From the NCBI GenBank assembly GCA_021234155.1, contig JAJEKV010000086.1:3707461-3771460 (forward strand): a stretch of 64,000 nt of DNA, written 5' to 3'. The notes beneath the pieces were generated by a model. The model was not told where the DNA came from. It did no database searches and worked only from the letters and a program-made list of their open reading frames with translations. The stretch comes from Isoetes taiwanensis. Lineage: Eukaryota; Streptophyta; Lycopodiopsida; Isoetales; Isoetaceae. Made by a program: the position numbers and the translations under genes. This document shows, in pieces, positions 23,883-35,175 of this stretch; position 1 is the stretch's first letter; each line of letters begins with the position of its first letter.

Positions 23883-25391
23883 CTAATTCATGGGTTCTCC
23901 AGATGCAGCCCCCCTGATCACAGCATCAAGCTGGCGGATTTCCTGCGTCAACAAACCCCTAGCGAGGCTCATGTGAGACCTCAAAGCATGCAACTCAGAT
24001 AACGAAGTACCAAGCTGCTCCCAGGCAACACTAGAGATCGTCGAATCGATGGCCGCATAAAAGCCAGTCAATTGCCTCTGCAGGATCCTAAGGGAAGCAG
24101 CTATTCGATGGGCCTCCGTTCCAACCTGGATAATACTCGTTATAAATTCCTCTGTAGTGAACAACTACTTCCCCTCAGGAGGATAAACCTAAGGATCAGG
24201 ATGAGAATCGTCAATCCTAGAGCTTATCAAAGATGGATCCAAGCTCACGACGGGATGACCCGTCTCCCCAGCAGGATTCCCATCGGTCTCCATCTGTATC
24301 CTGCAACAAATTGTTACCACTACAAACACATGCTGAAAGAAACCAAAACTGTACATGCAACAACACAAACAATATGTCAGCCAACCCCCATCGTGTGATC
24401 CCCAGTGTGGATGGGGATGTAATCCACACCATGATCAGGGATTTCAATATCAGGGCTAAACAATGGATTATGGATATCCTAGAAATTACAATCCATCTCA
24501 TCAAATGGCACAGAATCATCCCAATATCAGCGGCGGCCTGGCCCATTCTGTTCAACAGGCACATAACCTACAGGCAAACCAAACAGGATTTTTCTAACAT
24601 CAGATGGCATACAATGAGAGGGATTCAACATCCAAGCAACACGGACTCTATACGCGTTCACATGGGCAGTATTAGATGGGATTATCCAACTGCTCAGAGT
24701 ATATTTCTCGCTTCTCAGCATCCTGCAAATTGTGAACGTTAAACTAGGAGTCAATCTACGTCCACCACGGTAAAACACAAAGTGAGCAGCCTTGTTCAGA
24801 AGGTTTCTGTTATCCAACACACAAAGGCCCTTCGTATCCCCAGCACCCCATCTTACATACAAATTTTTTTTCTTCTCAATCATCGTTTCAAATATATTGT
24901 GCAGGTGGCAGGAGTAATGCACCTTGCCTACGTCTTTCATGCAGTATCCCAGCTTGCCCTCGAAGCAGTGCAACCTGTTATTCTTGAGGGACTTGCACAC
25001 TAAGATAAGGCTTAGAGGGCCAATTAAACTCCCTTTTGATAGCATCGTTCAGGGCCTTAGGACTCTTGTAACGGGCTCTAAGCACAACCTGCATATGGAG
25101 GTGATCAGCAGAAGACCCCCTCTCCAGGGCAACTGCGCCAGCAAGGCACCTTCTATTGCAGAACAAAGACAGGGCATCAAAGAAACTACGGGGAACGTCT
25201 TGACCAGACAAGGCCAATGTCACAGAGGCATCTATTGCATCTCAGCTCTGTACAAGGTCAGGCATGGCATGAGTGGGCATGGCTGAGGTCTCAGTCTGTA
25301 CAGACTCTGATTTTATTGGCATGGAACAGGGCAAGGGCCCATGGGCAGCACCAGCTTTACCCTTTCTGGCAGCACGTCTCATAGCAGACAT
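23883..25391 (-). pseudogene. HUH-endonuclease transposase (Replitron-like), degraded
   Basis: Rep-type single-strand endonuclease of a rolling-circle-like transposon. Reading leftward from ATG 25391, a basic Ala-rich N-terminus is followed by an in-frame TGA (25242-25244). Then comes LERGSSADHLHMQVVL, whose H-L-H (25095-25103) is the metal-binding HUH motif. Next, after a frameshift near 24980-24990, comes KLGYCMKD, with the catalytic Tyr at 24944-24946 in a Y-x-x-K motif. A downstream domain has VLDNRN and LNPSHCMPSDVR; another frame gives WDDSVPFDEMD. A helical C-terminal stretch (24164-23883) rich in Leu and Ala may belong to it. I see no Walker A box, so no helicase: this separates it from Helitrons and CRESS-virus Reps and fits Replitrons (one Tyr, no helicase). 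Stops and shifts show this copy is inactive. Family name is inferred from recalled motifs. Confidence 0.6.
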
Positions 25392-26670
25392 GATCAACAA
25401 AGAAAAACAAGCAAACAAACAGGGCCCAGGACGCTATTAACCTGTTATCTGTGCGGGTCGTTCCAGCCTTCGTGCTCAACCCAGACTCATATAGCAGACA
25501 ACACCCATCCAAAATTATGATGTCGAATAAGAAATCGTCATCTGCAAAACACCCATGCTTTTCTTGGCGACACCTGAAGCAACCAAATCGACACCTCAAG
25601 CGGCCGAATTAGCATCCGCCTCACTGATCGACACCTACAGCAAGCTCCATGCGCGACCCAATGCAAACCTAAAAAAAAAAACCTGCCCCTTCTCTAGGCC
25701 CTAAGACTGCAGCATTGGTATTGCACATAAAGCATATATCTAATAGATTGGGATATATGCATGGCACCACATAAGCAAAACTATAAAAAGAAAAATTGTA
25801 GAAGAGGACGTGAGGTTTTTTTGCAAGAGGACGGTTTTGAAGATTGTGGGGCTGAGGAGACACCGAGAAGGCAGGAGCTTGACAATATCATCAAGAACTG
25901 CATCGATCTATTCTATCAGGTGGGGTTTTGAATTCTAAGGATTCAATTGAGGTTTGCATAGGCTGCTAAGAGTCAAATTGCATATGATAAGAGCTGTGAT
26001 TGAGAGGTTTTCTATCAGAGTAAGCAAGCAGGAGGTGTTTGTGGAATAGGATAAGGTTTAAAGGAGGGCTGAATTAATCCTAACTGGAAAACTATGGGCT
26101 GCATTAAGGGTTATATTCTGTAACAAAATCGCAACAAAATCGTCACATGTGGAACTGGATCTTCTTGAGACTGTTGGAAATGACCTGGAACACATCGATT
26201 TGGCTTGCTAAAGGACCGAAATTGGAGAAGCAATAGTTGTTTGGCTGAAATTAGAGCTGGAAGTAGTTGTTGGATGGTGACAGTAGTACCAAAAAACAGC
26301 CCAGAATGACTTAGAATTGCCATAAAATGATGTGAATCTCTTATGGGTCTATCAAGATAGGCTTTAGCAGCAATAACGAACCGGATTATAGAAGATTTGA
26401 TCAAGATTGGGGGCTGCCAGATCTGTTTCAGAAGCCCAACCTATCTGTTGCTGCTGGATGTTTTTTGATTGGAAACCCTTTGGATCAGGCCGATTTGGGG
26501 CTGGAACAGGCTGATTTCTCAGTGGGTCATTGGTATAGAGAGAATTAATGCCCAAAATCATAGTAAAAGGAGACGAGGTCTCTCTTTTGTTTCTGTAACT
26601 TTCTGGTCTTCTTTCTTTGTTTGTTTATTGTCTTAATTGCTTTAATTGCTTTTTACAAGTATTATGGGTT
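25392..26670. other. Flank of the HUH element, no gene recognised
   Basis: A minus-strand open stretch at 25357-25599 has a Cys-rich start (CRFGCFRCRQEKHGC), which could be a zinc-binding remnant of the transposase N-terminal side. This is speculative. The rest has no recognisable feature. Confidence 0.35.
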
Positions 26671-26672
26671 AA

Positions 26673-27234
26673 GTTTGTGAGGTTGAATTTCAGCCGTGGA
26701 TCTGGAGCATATTCTAAATATGATGCCAGATCAGTGGCCAGCATCTTTTTGCAGAAAAAATGACCTGCCATTTTCTAAGGTCTCCATCGAATTCAATCGA
26801 ATTCATGGTCACCCAACAAAAAAAGGTCCGCCCCTCCCCTGTGCCGCAATGGTGACAACCATCAGGCATCCATCTGCTATCAGGGTTTCCACGCTATGAG
26901 GAGACACATTCGCTTCCATTTGTCGCTGTGGAAGAAATGTGCTGGGCTGTCGCCATGCTCCATCATGATGCCGAATTTTCTACTCTCAGTTTTCTTAAAT
27001 GATGATTTGGGATGCCCGGCTATCTGTTCGAATCTCTATCTGCTCGAATCTGTTTGCTGGAGTTAGAAACGTAGCATGCAATTTCCAAAATATTATCTTC
27101 AAAACCCTAGAACGTATTAGGTCCTAGCTTTTTGTTGGCATCCAAATCCGGCTATCAGGGTTTCCACGCTGCCGCTGAGGCAGATCCGCCTTCAATCCGC
27201 TGAGGCAGATCCGCTGGAATTCAACCTCACAAAC
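26673..27234. mobile_element. 562-bp unit with ~22-bp terminal inverted repeats inside the left palindrome arm
   Basis: Begins GTTTGTGAGGTTGAATTTCAGC and ends with its complement (27213-27234), with one mismatch. The mirror copy is at 28135-28696. The sub-unit has the look of a small non-autonomous TIR element. No transposase is present. Internal 'gctatcagggtttccacgct' occurs twice. Confidence 0.5.
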
Positions 27235-28134
27235 CTATTAATTGGACGCAACCTGCAGTAAAGCTACAGCAGCAAAGCTACAAGCCATAGCCGATGGCTT
27301 CAACCGCTGTGGGCCTTCATCGCCATAGCTCTCTGCCATACCTCCCTACCTCCATCGCCATACCTCCCTACCTCTTCATCGCCATACCTCTGCCTCTGCT
27401 CCGCTACCCCAGCCAAAAAAAGAAGGGAGCGCCCGTTTCTATCCACGCCCCAGAAAAACGGCCTCCAAAAAAGATTTATTCTTCCTAACATTTCGAAATA
27501 AAAGTCATAATAAAAACCCAAAAAAGAAACATCACCTCTAAATGGCATTAAGCTCCTCAAACATAGCCATATATATGATTTTTTATACAATACGCCACAG
27601 AAATCTTAGCCCAACCATGCCATCCCAAATACCAAACTAAAATCGCAGAAGTTTATGTATCCTAAAAATAACAACATGTTAACACTCAACAATTAGCAAA
27701 TTAACATAGACAATAAACTTCTGCGATTTTAGTTTGGTATTTGGGATGGCATGGTTGGGCTAAGATTTCTGTGGCGTATTGTATAAAAAATCGTATATAT
27801 GGCTATGTTTGAGGAGCTTAATGCCATTTAGAGGTGATGTTTCTTTTTTGGGTTTTTATTATGACTTTTATTTCGAAATGTTAGGAAGAATAAATCTTTT
27901 TTGGAGGCCGTTTTTCTGGGGCGTGGATAGAAACGGGCGCTCCCTTCTTTTTTTGGCTGGGGTAGCGGAGCAGAGGCAGAGGTATGGCGATGAAGAGGTA
28001 GGGAGGTATGGCGATGGAGGTAGGGAGGTATGGCAGAGAGCTATGGCGATGAAGGCCCACAGCGGTTGAAGCCATCGGCTATGGCTTGTAGCTTTGCTGC
28101 TGTAGCTTTACTGCAGGTTGCGTCCAATTAATAG

Positions 28135-28696
28135 GTTTGTGAGGTTGAATTCCAGCGGATCTGCCTCAGCGGATTGAAGGCGGATCTGCCTCAGCGGCAG
28201 CGTGGAAACCCTGATAGCCGGATTTGGATGCCAACAAAAAGCTAGGACCTAATACGTTCTAGGGTTTTGAAGATAATATTTTGGAAATTGCATGCTACGT
28301 TTCTAACTCCAGCAAACAGATTCGAGCAGATAGAGATTCGAACAGATAGCCGGGCATCCCAAATCATCATTTAAGAAAACTGAGAGTAGAAAATTCGGCA
28401 TCATGATGGAGCATGGCGGCAGCCCAGCACATTTCTTCCACAGCGACAAATGGAAGCGAATGTGTCTCCTCATAGCGTGGAAACCCTGATAGCAGATGGA
28501 TGCCTGATGGTTGTCACCATTGCGGCATAGGGGAGGGGCGGACCTTTTTTTGTTGGGTGACCATGAATTCGATTGAATTCGATGGAGACCTTAGAAAATG
28601 GCAGGTCATTTTTTCTGCAAAAAGATGCTGGCCACTGATCTGGCATCATATTTAGAATATGCTCCAGATCCACGGCTGAAATTCAACCTCACAAAC
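28135..28696. mobile_element. Mirror copy of the 562-bp TIR unit in the right arm
   Basis: Reverse complement of 26673-27234 with the same inverted ends. It exists because of the palindrome. Confidence 0.5.
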
Positions 28697-28698
28697 TT

Positions 28699-30119
28699 TC
28701 TGGGAAAGGGAATATGGGAAGTATAAGATGATGGAATCTATCCACCAAGTAAGTCCTGGCAAGTTGCAGGTGATTGGGAGAACACAAGGGCTGGAAATAT
28801 ATGTAAGAAATCGTATTGCTTCAGAAAAACATGTAATAAAGAATAAGTGTAATTAAAGAGTAATAATTTGAGAACTCCTAAGAGTGGGAGATTCTTGGCT
28901 CCTGGAGACTGGAGTAGCCTAGGGACTAGTTGGCAGAAGTTACAAGCAGTTGTTGTCATAAGACCCTGCAGATTTTAAAGCTGTATGCATGTAATTACGA
29001 GACTCCGCATTACTTGTTTCAATAAATCCATTAGCTACGGAACTGGCTTTTTAATGTAAAAACTCTAAAACCTTAGCTAAGGGCCTTAAATGAATAATGT
29101 TGGGAAGTAAGTTCCGCATCGATTTTGTAGCAGTTGTTTGAGCACGCTGCATCGACAAGTTGGTTGTTATTGAGATTTCGCCACTGAAACTGCTACCCCA
29201 ATATGGGCAGGTTGTATGGGCAACCTCGGCGAGGGTATGGTTTAGACACCTGTTTAGGAAATATTCTAAGGAACATTACATGTTGTTGTCATAGCTATTA
29301 TGTCACAGTGCTTGGTGTTTATTTATGTATTTGGATCCTCCGGGGTCGGACTTCCAGGTTCGGTGGCCTGGGCAGTTTCGGCATTCACGTCATCTGTGTT
29401 CTTTGTATCTATGCTCTGTGACACCGGGCGTGGCCTCCTCACGGGCGTAGCTTCCGGTGAGGTTGTACGTCAACTCCTGTGACTCCATGGTAAGAGGTCC
29501 TCCAGCACCAGACGTGGGCTGGGAAGGGTATGTGCATACGAGGTTCACCCCACCAACTCCGCCAACGGGGCTCGGAATGTGAGCTGGCCGGGCATTTCTC
29601 TGCTAACAGGGCCTACTTGTAGGTACTTTGACTTTATGTTTTGCTCTTGATGCTTATGATTTTCTTAATTGTCATTGTCTAGCACTGCACCATAAAATCT
29701 TGTGTTTGAATTGTCTATGTTCTTGTTATCCAAGATGCCCGAGTGTTTCCATGTATGCAGCAGCAGCTACGGGATCCCCACTTAGTCACGAGGACTAACC
29801 CCAGTGAGTGCATATGCAGTGAACCCGCAAGGCGGCGGCCAAGTTGATGGTGGCAATGTGGCCAGGAATCGTGCTTGAATTCTAGAGCTAGCAGTTTCTG
29901 TTGATTTGCTCAGTGCTATTGTGCATGTATATTATAACACATTGTAAATATTGAGATGCTTATTTGCTCAACTTGAGATTGTAATATACTAAGCTTATGA
30001 ATATGTTGAATGCATGAGCAGTATTGTCAGTTGAGCATAAACTGTGGATTTTAATTTGCAAAGCAAGATTAAATTCTTCACCTAAATTCACCTGTACATA
30101 ACTGTAGCCTTAAGTTAGA
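28699..30119. other. Spacer without recognisable gene
   Basis: No domain recognised. 29380-29610 and 29745-29880 are locally GC-rich ('accccagtgagtgcatatgc', 'gaacccgcaaggcggcggcc') and may be pieces of an old LTR element. I cannot identify them. Confidence 0.4.
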
Positions 30120-31180
30120 CAAGATCCCGAGTTGCCTGGAGGGTCAACTCGGCAGGCTCGTCACAATTGCTAGCTGAGAACCCTGCAGAGTAGGGCGGAG
30201 ACCGCGTGATCGAGAGATCGGGAGCTCAAAGCGACCATTGCCCAAAGAAGCGGCCTCCATCTTTGAGGTCCATGAACACCCTGCGACCTTTGCGCAGTGA
30301 GTTGGCCAAGCGGCGAGAGGTTCCAACAGAGCTAGGCTCTCGAATCCGGGCGGCGGAGCCGCAAACACGGGGACATCCAAGCGCCGTGCCCCACGGGTGG
30401 CCCAAGCAAAAAGTGACCGGACACCACCTCCTCCACCTCACACAACACATAAGCCCTGCCGTGGAGCGGCCCATACGCTCGAGCCAGCGGGCATCACCTG
30501 CTGGGGGCGGCTAATGTTGCCCTCGACTTCGGTGGCGGCGGGGAGCGAGCGCCCGGCGTCATAATGTGGTGGTCGCGTGGACTCTCGGGAGGGGCGGGGA
30601 AGATCTGTAAAAGCGCGTGAGGATGGGATCCTATCCCGAATGGCATTCAGAAGCTGCGGTACACATTCCTAAAGCAAGCGCCTTGGGACTCAACGCCGCG
30701 GTCGCCCGCCGTTATTTACCTTCCGCGGTGGCGCACATGTGAGTAATGTGAGGCCATCCTGCGTCGAGTCGGCAATTGAAGGGGACCGCTGCATGCGTCG
30801 ACGGGATCTCACCCCGGCGCAACAGGAGTCCTTCACGGGCAAAGACTGCCCAGTGCGGGCGTCGTCGGTCGTGAGGGGGTCAGGAGGCCTTGTCGGGGAA
30901 GCTTCAGCATTTTCGAGCCGGCCGGGCCGAGGTCGCCCGATGCAATCGCGTCGGCCTAAGCCCTCTCTCTCCCGCTTTGCTTTGCCGCCAGACCCCTTCG
31001 CACCTCTGCTCCGCCCGCTCCATTGCTTTCGAGGCGCGCTGCCCACACCCAACCGGGGCAGATCATCGAGCGTCCACATCGACTGCCAACAAATAGGAAC
31101 TGTGCCTCCGGATGATGTCTTAGAACTGTCGAGGCTTCCCCTGGCAGAAAGGCGAGAGTCTCACCTCTATTGCACCAGAT

Positions 31181-31930
31181 ATGGATCTCATTTTCCTCAT
31201 GGAGACATGGGAGCATGCAAGGCACAGATTACGGGACCTCCCAGGCTATCTGCGTTTCTCGGTGTTCAATGAGTGTACAGGCAAGCGAGGGCATGGCGGC
31301 GTTGCCTGCTACTACCGTGCAACCTTGAGGCACTCAGTCTCGTTGCACAAAACAGACAGGCACAATCGCTACTTGTGGGTGCGCGTGCAGCATGACAGTG
31401 GCGACACTCTCCTCACCACATGCCGAGAGCAACTTCTATAACACTCATTTGGATGTGGATCGATTGGAGCCCTATGTCGATCTATATGATGACATACAGC
31501 AACACAAACAATTGGGCAGGGTTATGTTGCTTGGCGACTTTTATGCTTGCCGCGAGGGAGCCGGCGGTTTCCAAAATTTGACCCCCGGCGGAGGACGTCT
31601 TGCGCTTGAACCCCCGCAGAGGTGGCTTGGTCAAGGATATCGGATGACAGACCATATTTCGCGCTATGGCGGTGCGTTGTTGTTCTTTGGGTAGTATCTT
31701 TGACACGGTTATTTGTAATGGGTTGGCACAATGGTCGCCTTCCGGTTGCTACACTTGTAGACGGGGAGAACCAAGGGGGCGGCTCGGTGTGGTGGATTAT
31801 CTGGCGGTTGAGGAACAGGATGCGCACCGGTTACTCATTTTTCCATCTTGGTGAACACTTTCGGGGCGAGGAAGTAGATTCGGACCATCGGCCCTGTTCA
31901 TGCATCTACATTGGGAGGCTTCCCGCACTG
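31181..31930 (+). pseudogene. LINE APE-type endonuclease domain, broken
   Basis: Nicks target DNA to prime reverse transcription. MDLIFLMETWE (catalytic Glu) starts at 31181, followed by ECTGKRGHGGVACYYR. After a shift, VMLLGDFYACRE near 31520 matches the G-D-F-N-A motif with Asn replaced by Tyr. Further on, VDSDHRP (about 31876) is the S-D-H-R-P catalytic motif. Three frames are used, so it is not functional. Confidence 0.75.
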
Positions 31931-32085
31931 CTTCAACACACCGGGTGCCCCAGTGCGCTGGACTCTGGCGAATCGCGAGGACCTATGCCCGGCTACTTGA
32001 GCATGATCTGGCGGGGCTTTGCTGCGACTCCCCACACTTCAAGAGCAATGCTGTTGGCTGACTCACCCCGGCGGCGGGCTGAAAG

Positions 32086-33350
32086 ATGCTTTGGGAGAGG
32101 CAGCTCCGCGGCGAACCACGAGCACTACCACCTTTTCGCAACAAATGGTTTGATGATGAGTGTCGGGGAGCTCAAACGCTTTTTACTCACGGCAAGTCGA
32201 TCCCATCTCCAGCCCACGAGGCCATCGATCAATACCGCTCCTTTCTCAAGAACAAGAAGGCCGGATACCTCGCGAGCATCATAATGATGTTTGGTCTCCC
32301 GGACCGGCACCCCAGACATTCGGAGAAGGGTCTTGAGCAAGCTGCCTGACCCACGAGGGAACGTCGCCTGAGCAATGGAGTGCAAGACTTTGCAGCGGTA
32401 TGCGACCCGGCTCGGGGGCGGGCACCGATCCCTCCACAGAATAGGTATGGCTCGGGTTATCACGAGAAGGGGATGTTATCATGGGCCTAGCGTCTAGCTA
32501 ATGGGAAGGCAGACAAATTTAGATGGCACGCCGAACTTCTGAAATGGGTTTGGGCCTCCACTGGTGCCTGTCCTCACGGCATTGTTCAATAAAGCATTGC
32601 GAGAAGGTTTCCCTACGCAATGGACCACTAGCAGTAGTGCCCATATACAAAGTAGGGGACCGTCAATGCCCCGCCAACTACCGCACTATTATGGTCAGCT
32701 CTCTCTTTAAAACTGTTGGGGCATCCTTGAGCGGCTGACAATATGGGCGGGGAGGAAACGGAGGTCACGAGCTCTTACATAGGCGAGTTTCAGGCCCGGA
32801 CATTCCACCATCGATCATATCTTCACTCTCTGCACACATTGATTGAGGATAAGCGAGAATCGCCCGGCGAGAACACATCTTGTTGTTTCGTCGATTTTGC
32901 AAAAGCATTCGACCACGATTACCCATAACAAACTGCGGGACGATTCTGCGTGAGATGGGGACCCCCGGACTTGCGTAATGGAGTATATAGGCTGCAATGC
33001 GAGGCATGCTTTCGGCCGTATCACATCAAAAGACACCGAGATAATCGGTAGCATTGAGTGCGTCGGGGTTGCCCCCTCCCCCACACTCTTTGGCCTATAC
33101 ATTGATCAGGTTGAAAGATTGGCTCTCTCGAGCATGGAGGCGCGCACATCTCATGCATCACACAATCCGGCAACTCATATATCTTTGACGATGTCAACCT
33201 CATGGCCTATACTCCGGAGGACATGCGGTATCACTGGATGCTCTTGACACTTTTTGCCAATTCACCGCATGCGAGTTAACTTGGCCAAAACTAGGGTGTC
33301 TTTGCTAGTTCTCGTCGTCCCGTCAACCAAGGCTTCCCATCTTCACTTAC
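32086..33350 (+). pseudogene. LINE reverse transcriptase domain, broken
   Basis: Copies the element RNA at the nicked target. Order of motifs: FDDECRGA near 32145; VPIYKVGDRQCPANYRTI near 32640; CCFVDFAKAFDH (motif A) near 32885; GVAPSPTLFGLYIDQ (motif B) near 33067; SYIFDDVNLMA (motif C) near 33177, where the usual Y-A-D-D reads F-D-D; then a VNLAKTRVS segment at about 33270. Several frameshifts separate them. Confidence 0.75.
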
Positions 33351-34109
33351 CGGGGCAAGAGGTAGAGGTGGCTCCGGCCTACAAGTACTTGGTACCACCC
33401 ATTGGGATCGCGGCTATCGTCATGGGGTCACGGCGGGTTGGAAAGCACTATATGCCATGCGTAACAACCCACAAGGCGAGGTTCTATGCCCAGGGCCACC
33501 GTCCACATTTGTTTGGGCCTTGGTTGAGCGGTCCTTTTGTATTGGGCGGAAGTGTGGGGTCCTGTGATATCCCTCAACACTGAATGACCTCGGCAGGTGC
33601 GAGAAGGCCTTCTTGGCACGGGCCCAGGGGTGAAGTCCACGATTCCACTGCATCCTACTCCGGAGGCGGGCTTTCTACCCCTTCAACGGGCTGCATTGGA
33701 ACGCCATATCGTTTACTTCCAAAAGGTGGTCGCTACGGCTGATACACGCTTGCCCCATCTTGCTTTGGCCACAGCGATGGGTCCCCAACGTTTGAAATCC
33801 TGCTGGAAAGTTCTCACGCTGCGGCGTACAGGCAAACAGATGCATCCAGGTCAGGACAAAGAAAGATCGCGAGGCACTTAAACTGTACCTAGATGCTACT
33901 TTCCTTCGCAAGCTCTGGGATGCAGAGGCTCTGACGCACGTTAAGCTGGCACACTATCAGCAACAAGTCAATCCTACGCTCACAAGAGGCCCACACCAGT
34001 ACTTGTACACCCAGCTGCCCATGAAGAAGCGCAGACTTATAGCTTCCATTCGCACGGGTGCACATCGCCTCCGCATTGAAACAGGGCATTGGGCTCGGGA
34101 AGCACGAGA

Positions 34110-34230
34110 GCAAAGGCTTTGCCAATGTTGCCACCAGGGCGCGATTGAGGATGAATGTCATACCCTCTAGAACTGCCCAGCATTTGCCCCTATCCGAGAG
34201 AGGTATGTTCGACTACTAGTGCCTGGCCAG
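34110..34230 (+). pseudogene. LINE C-terminal Cys/His motif
   Basis: RLCQCCHQGAIEDECHTL followed by NCPAF after one stop. This C-x2-C...E-D-E-x-H...C-P pattern is typical of the ORF2 end in several plant and algal LINE groups. The truncated copy near 39550 has the same GAIEDECH. Confidence 0.6.
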
Positions 34231-34524
34231 CCGTTGCATCAGTTATTGACTACGACGTCAGTGGGTTCGTTGGGGTCATACCTCCAGGAGGTTATGGATG
34301 CACGGACTCGTTTGTGTCCTACGGGACGGTCTTGAACTGTCCTATGCAATTGTACAGTGTGATAGCATGCTTATTACTGCTAAGGTTTTTCCCTCGAAAA
34401 CCCTTTGGGGCGGGGGTTTTTTAATCCTGTCAGTAATACGCTTGTTGCTCTCTTTTTGTTTGGATCCCATAGGCCAATTGGTCTCCGTGGACGCTAAAAA
34501 CCTATTCTATTCTATTCTATTCTA

Positions 34525-34893
34525 ACACAAATCCACGTCGGTTTCCAAACATAACCCAGGTGCCACCATCATCCAAATACGCATTTCATTAGGAATACCA
34601 CAATTAACCTTCCACAATCATATGTTAGAAAAATACTATTTTTTATTGCGGACACATTGCAATATAGTGTCACTACTAACTAACTAGCTAACTAGCTAAC
34701 TAATAAATATCGTATCTTTGCCTAGATCAACAAGGTTGCAAGCATCTTCAGAAGATTATGGGGACAGTCTTCTAAACCACAGGTTCTTACACTTCTCATT
34801 TAATCATTTGTAAAGCCTCAATATTAGTCATGTTTATTTTTATAATCAAATTTAAAGTTGCATAGGTAATGTGAAGCTAAAAAACCATGTCAG
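34525..34893. other. Spacer
   Basis: AT-rich. Contains 'actaactaactagctaacta' near 34675, also seen near 22992. No gene. Confidence 0.4.
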
Positions 34894-35175
34894 ATGTTAG
34901 ATGTTAGTGGAGATTTTTTCCATTACTGCAATGTTGTCTGTGCCACACTATTTTCTCGTCCGAGGGAAGCTCACAAAGCAGGAGATAAGGCTAAGGCAAT
35001 GTTTTCTCATGAAGAGGGGGATCATTTAACCTTCCTTAATCTTCACAATGCATATCTGCAACATAATAAAGATTCCAATGCATATCTGCAACATAATAAA
35101 GATTATGTTTGGTGTTGTGCCAATTTCACCAATGCCAGGGCTCTAAATGCAGCAGATAATGTCCAAAGTCAATAA
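34894..35175 (+). pseudogene. Fragment of a PRP43/DHX15-type DEAH-box RNA helicase
   Basis: Encodes SRPREAHKAGDKAKAMF, EEGDHLTFLNLHNAYLQHNKD, CCANFTNARALNAADNV. This is the HA2 (winged-helix/ratchet) region downstream of the helicase core in spliceosome-disassembly helicases, where GDHLTLLNVY, W-C-x-x-N-F and A-D-N-V are conserved. No helicase core motifs lie upstream. A perfect 30-bp tandem duplication (35047-35106) inserts ten extra residues (NAYLQHNKDS). No intron is visible, so it may be a retrocopy or one captured exon. It lies ~370 bp past the LINE tail. Confidence 0.7.

Larger units (their letters stand above)
26671..28698. repeat. Giant palindrome: two 986-bp inverted arms around a 56-bp spacer
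   Basis: Left arm 26671-27656, right arm 27713-28698, exactly equal in length. Reading across, I count three differences: G/A near 26841, T/C near 26949 and T/C near 27577 (left-arm positions), i.e. about 99.7% identity. All three fit cytosine-to-thymine change. The outer ends are AAGTTTGTGAGGTTGAAT and its complement. I see no clear flanking target duplication. Open frames in one arm reappear identically in the other and have no recognised domain. Confidence 0.95.
30120..34524 (+). mobile_element. LINE (non-LTR retrotransposon), frame-disrupted
   Basis: A GC-rich block clearly unlike its surroundings, ending in a run of TATTC units (34500-34524). An endonuclease, a reverse transcriptase and a Cys/His motif follow in LINE order but spread over several frames. 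The 5' limit is set by the change in composition near 30120 and is approximate. No target-site duplication was found. A 5'-truncated copy lies at 39445-39937, and 3'-end fragments at 40659-40805 (-) and 41040-41086 (+). Confidence 0.8.

Noticed and set aside
24233-24742. 169-codon plus-strand open frame
   Set aside because: Antisense to the HUH transposase, whose conserved blocks lie on the minus strand. No motif of its own.
24900-25223. Endogenous CRESS/geminivirus Rep
   Set aside because: HUH and Tyr motifs alone are shared. No helicase, no coat protein and a different downstream domain favour a transposon.
27300-28075. Matching 96- and 64-codon frames on opposite strands
   Set aside because: Same DNA read from the two palindrome arms. 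Low-complexity Pro/Tyr-rich peptides with no domain.
26671-28698. Foldback element with target-site duplication
   Set aside because: I could not find matching flanks at 26661-26670 and 28699-28710, so transposition as a unit is not shown.
30739-31272. 177-codon open frame at the LINE 5' region as ORF1
   Set aside because: GC-rich DNA with several overlapping open frames on both strands; no RRM or zinc knuckle, so ORF1 cannot be claimed.
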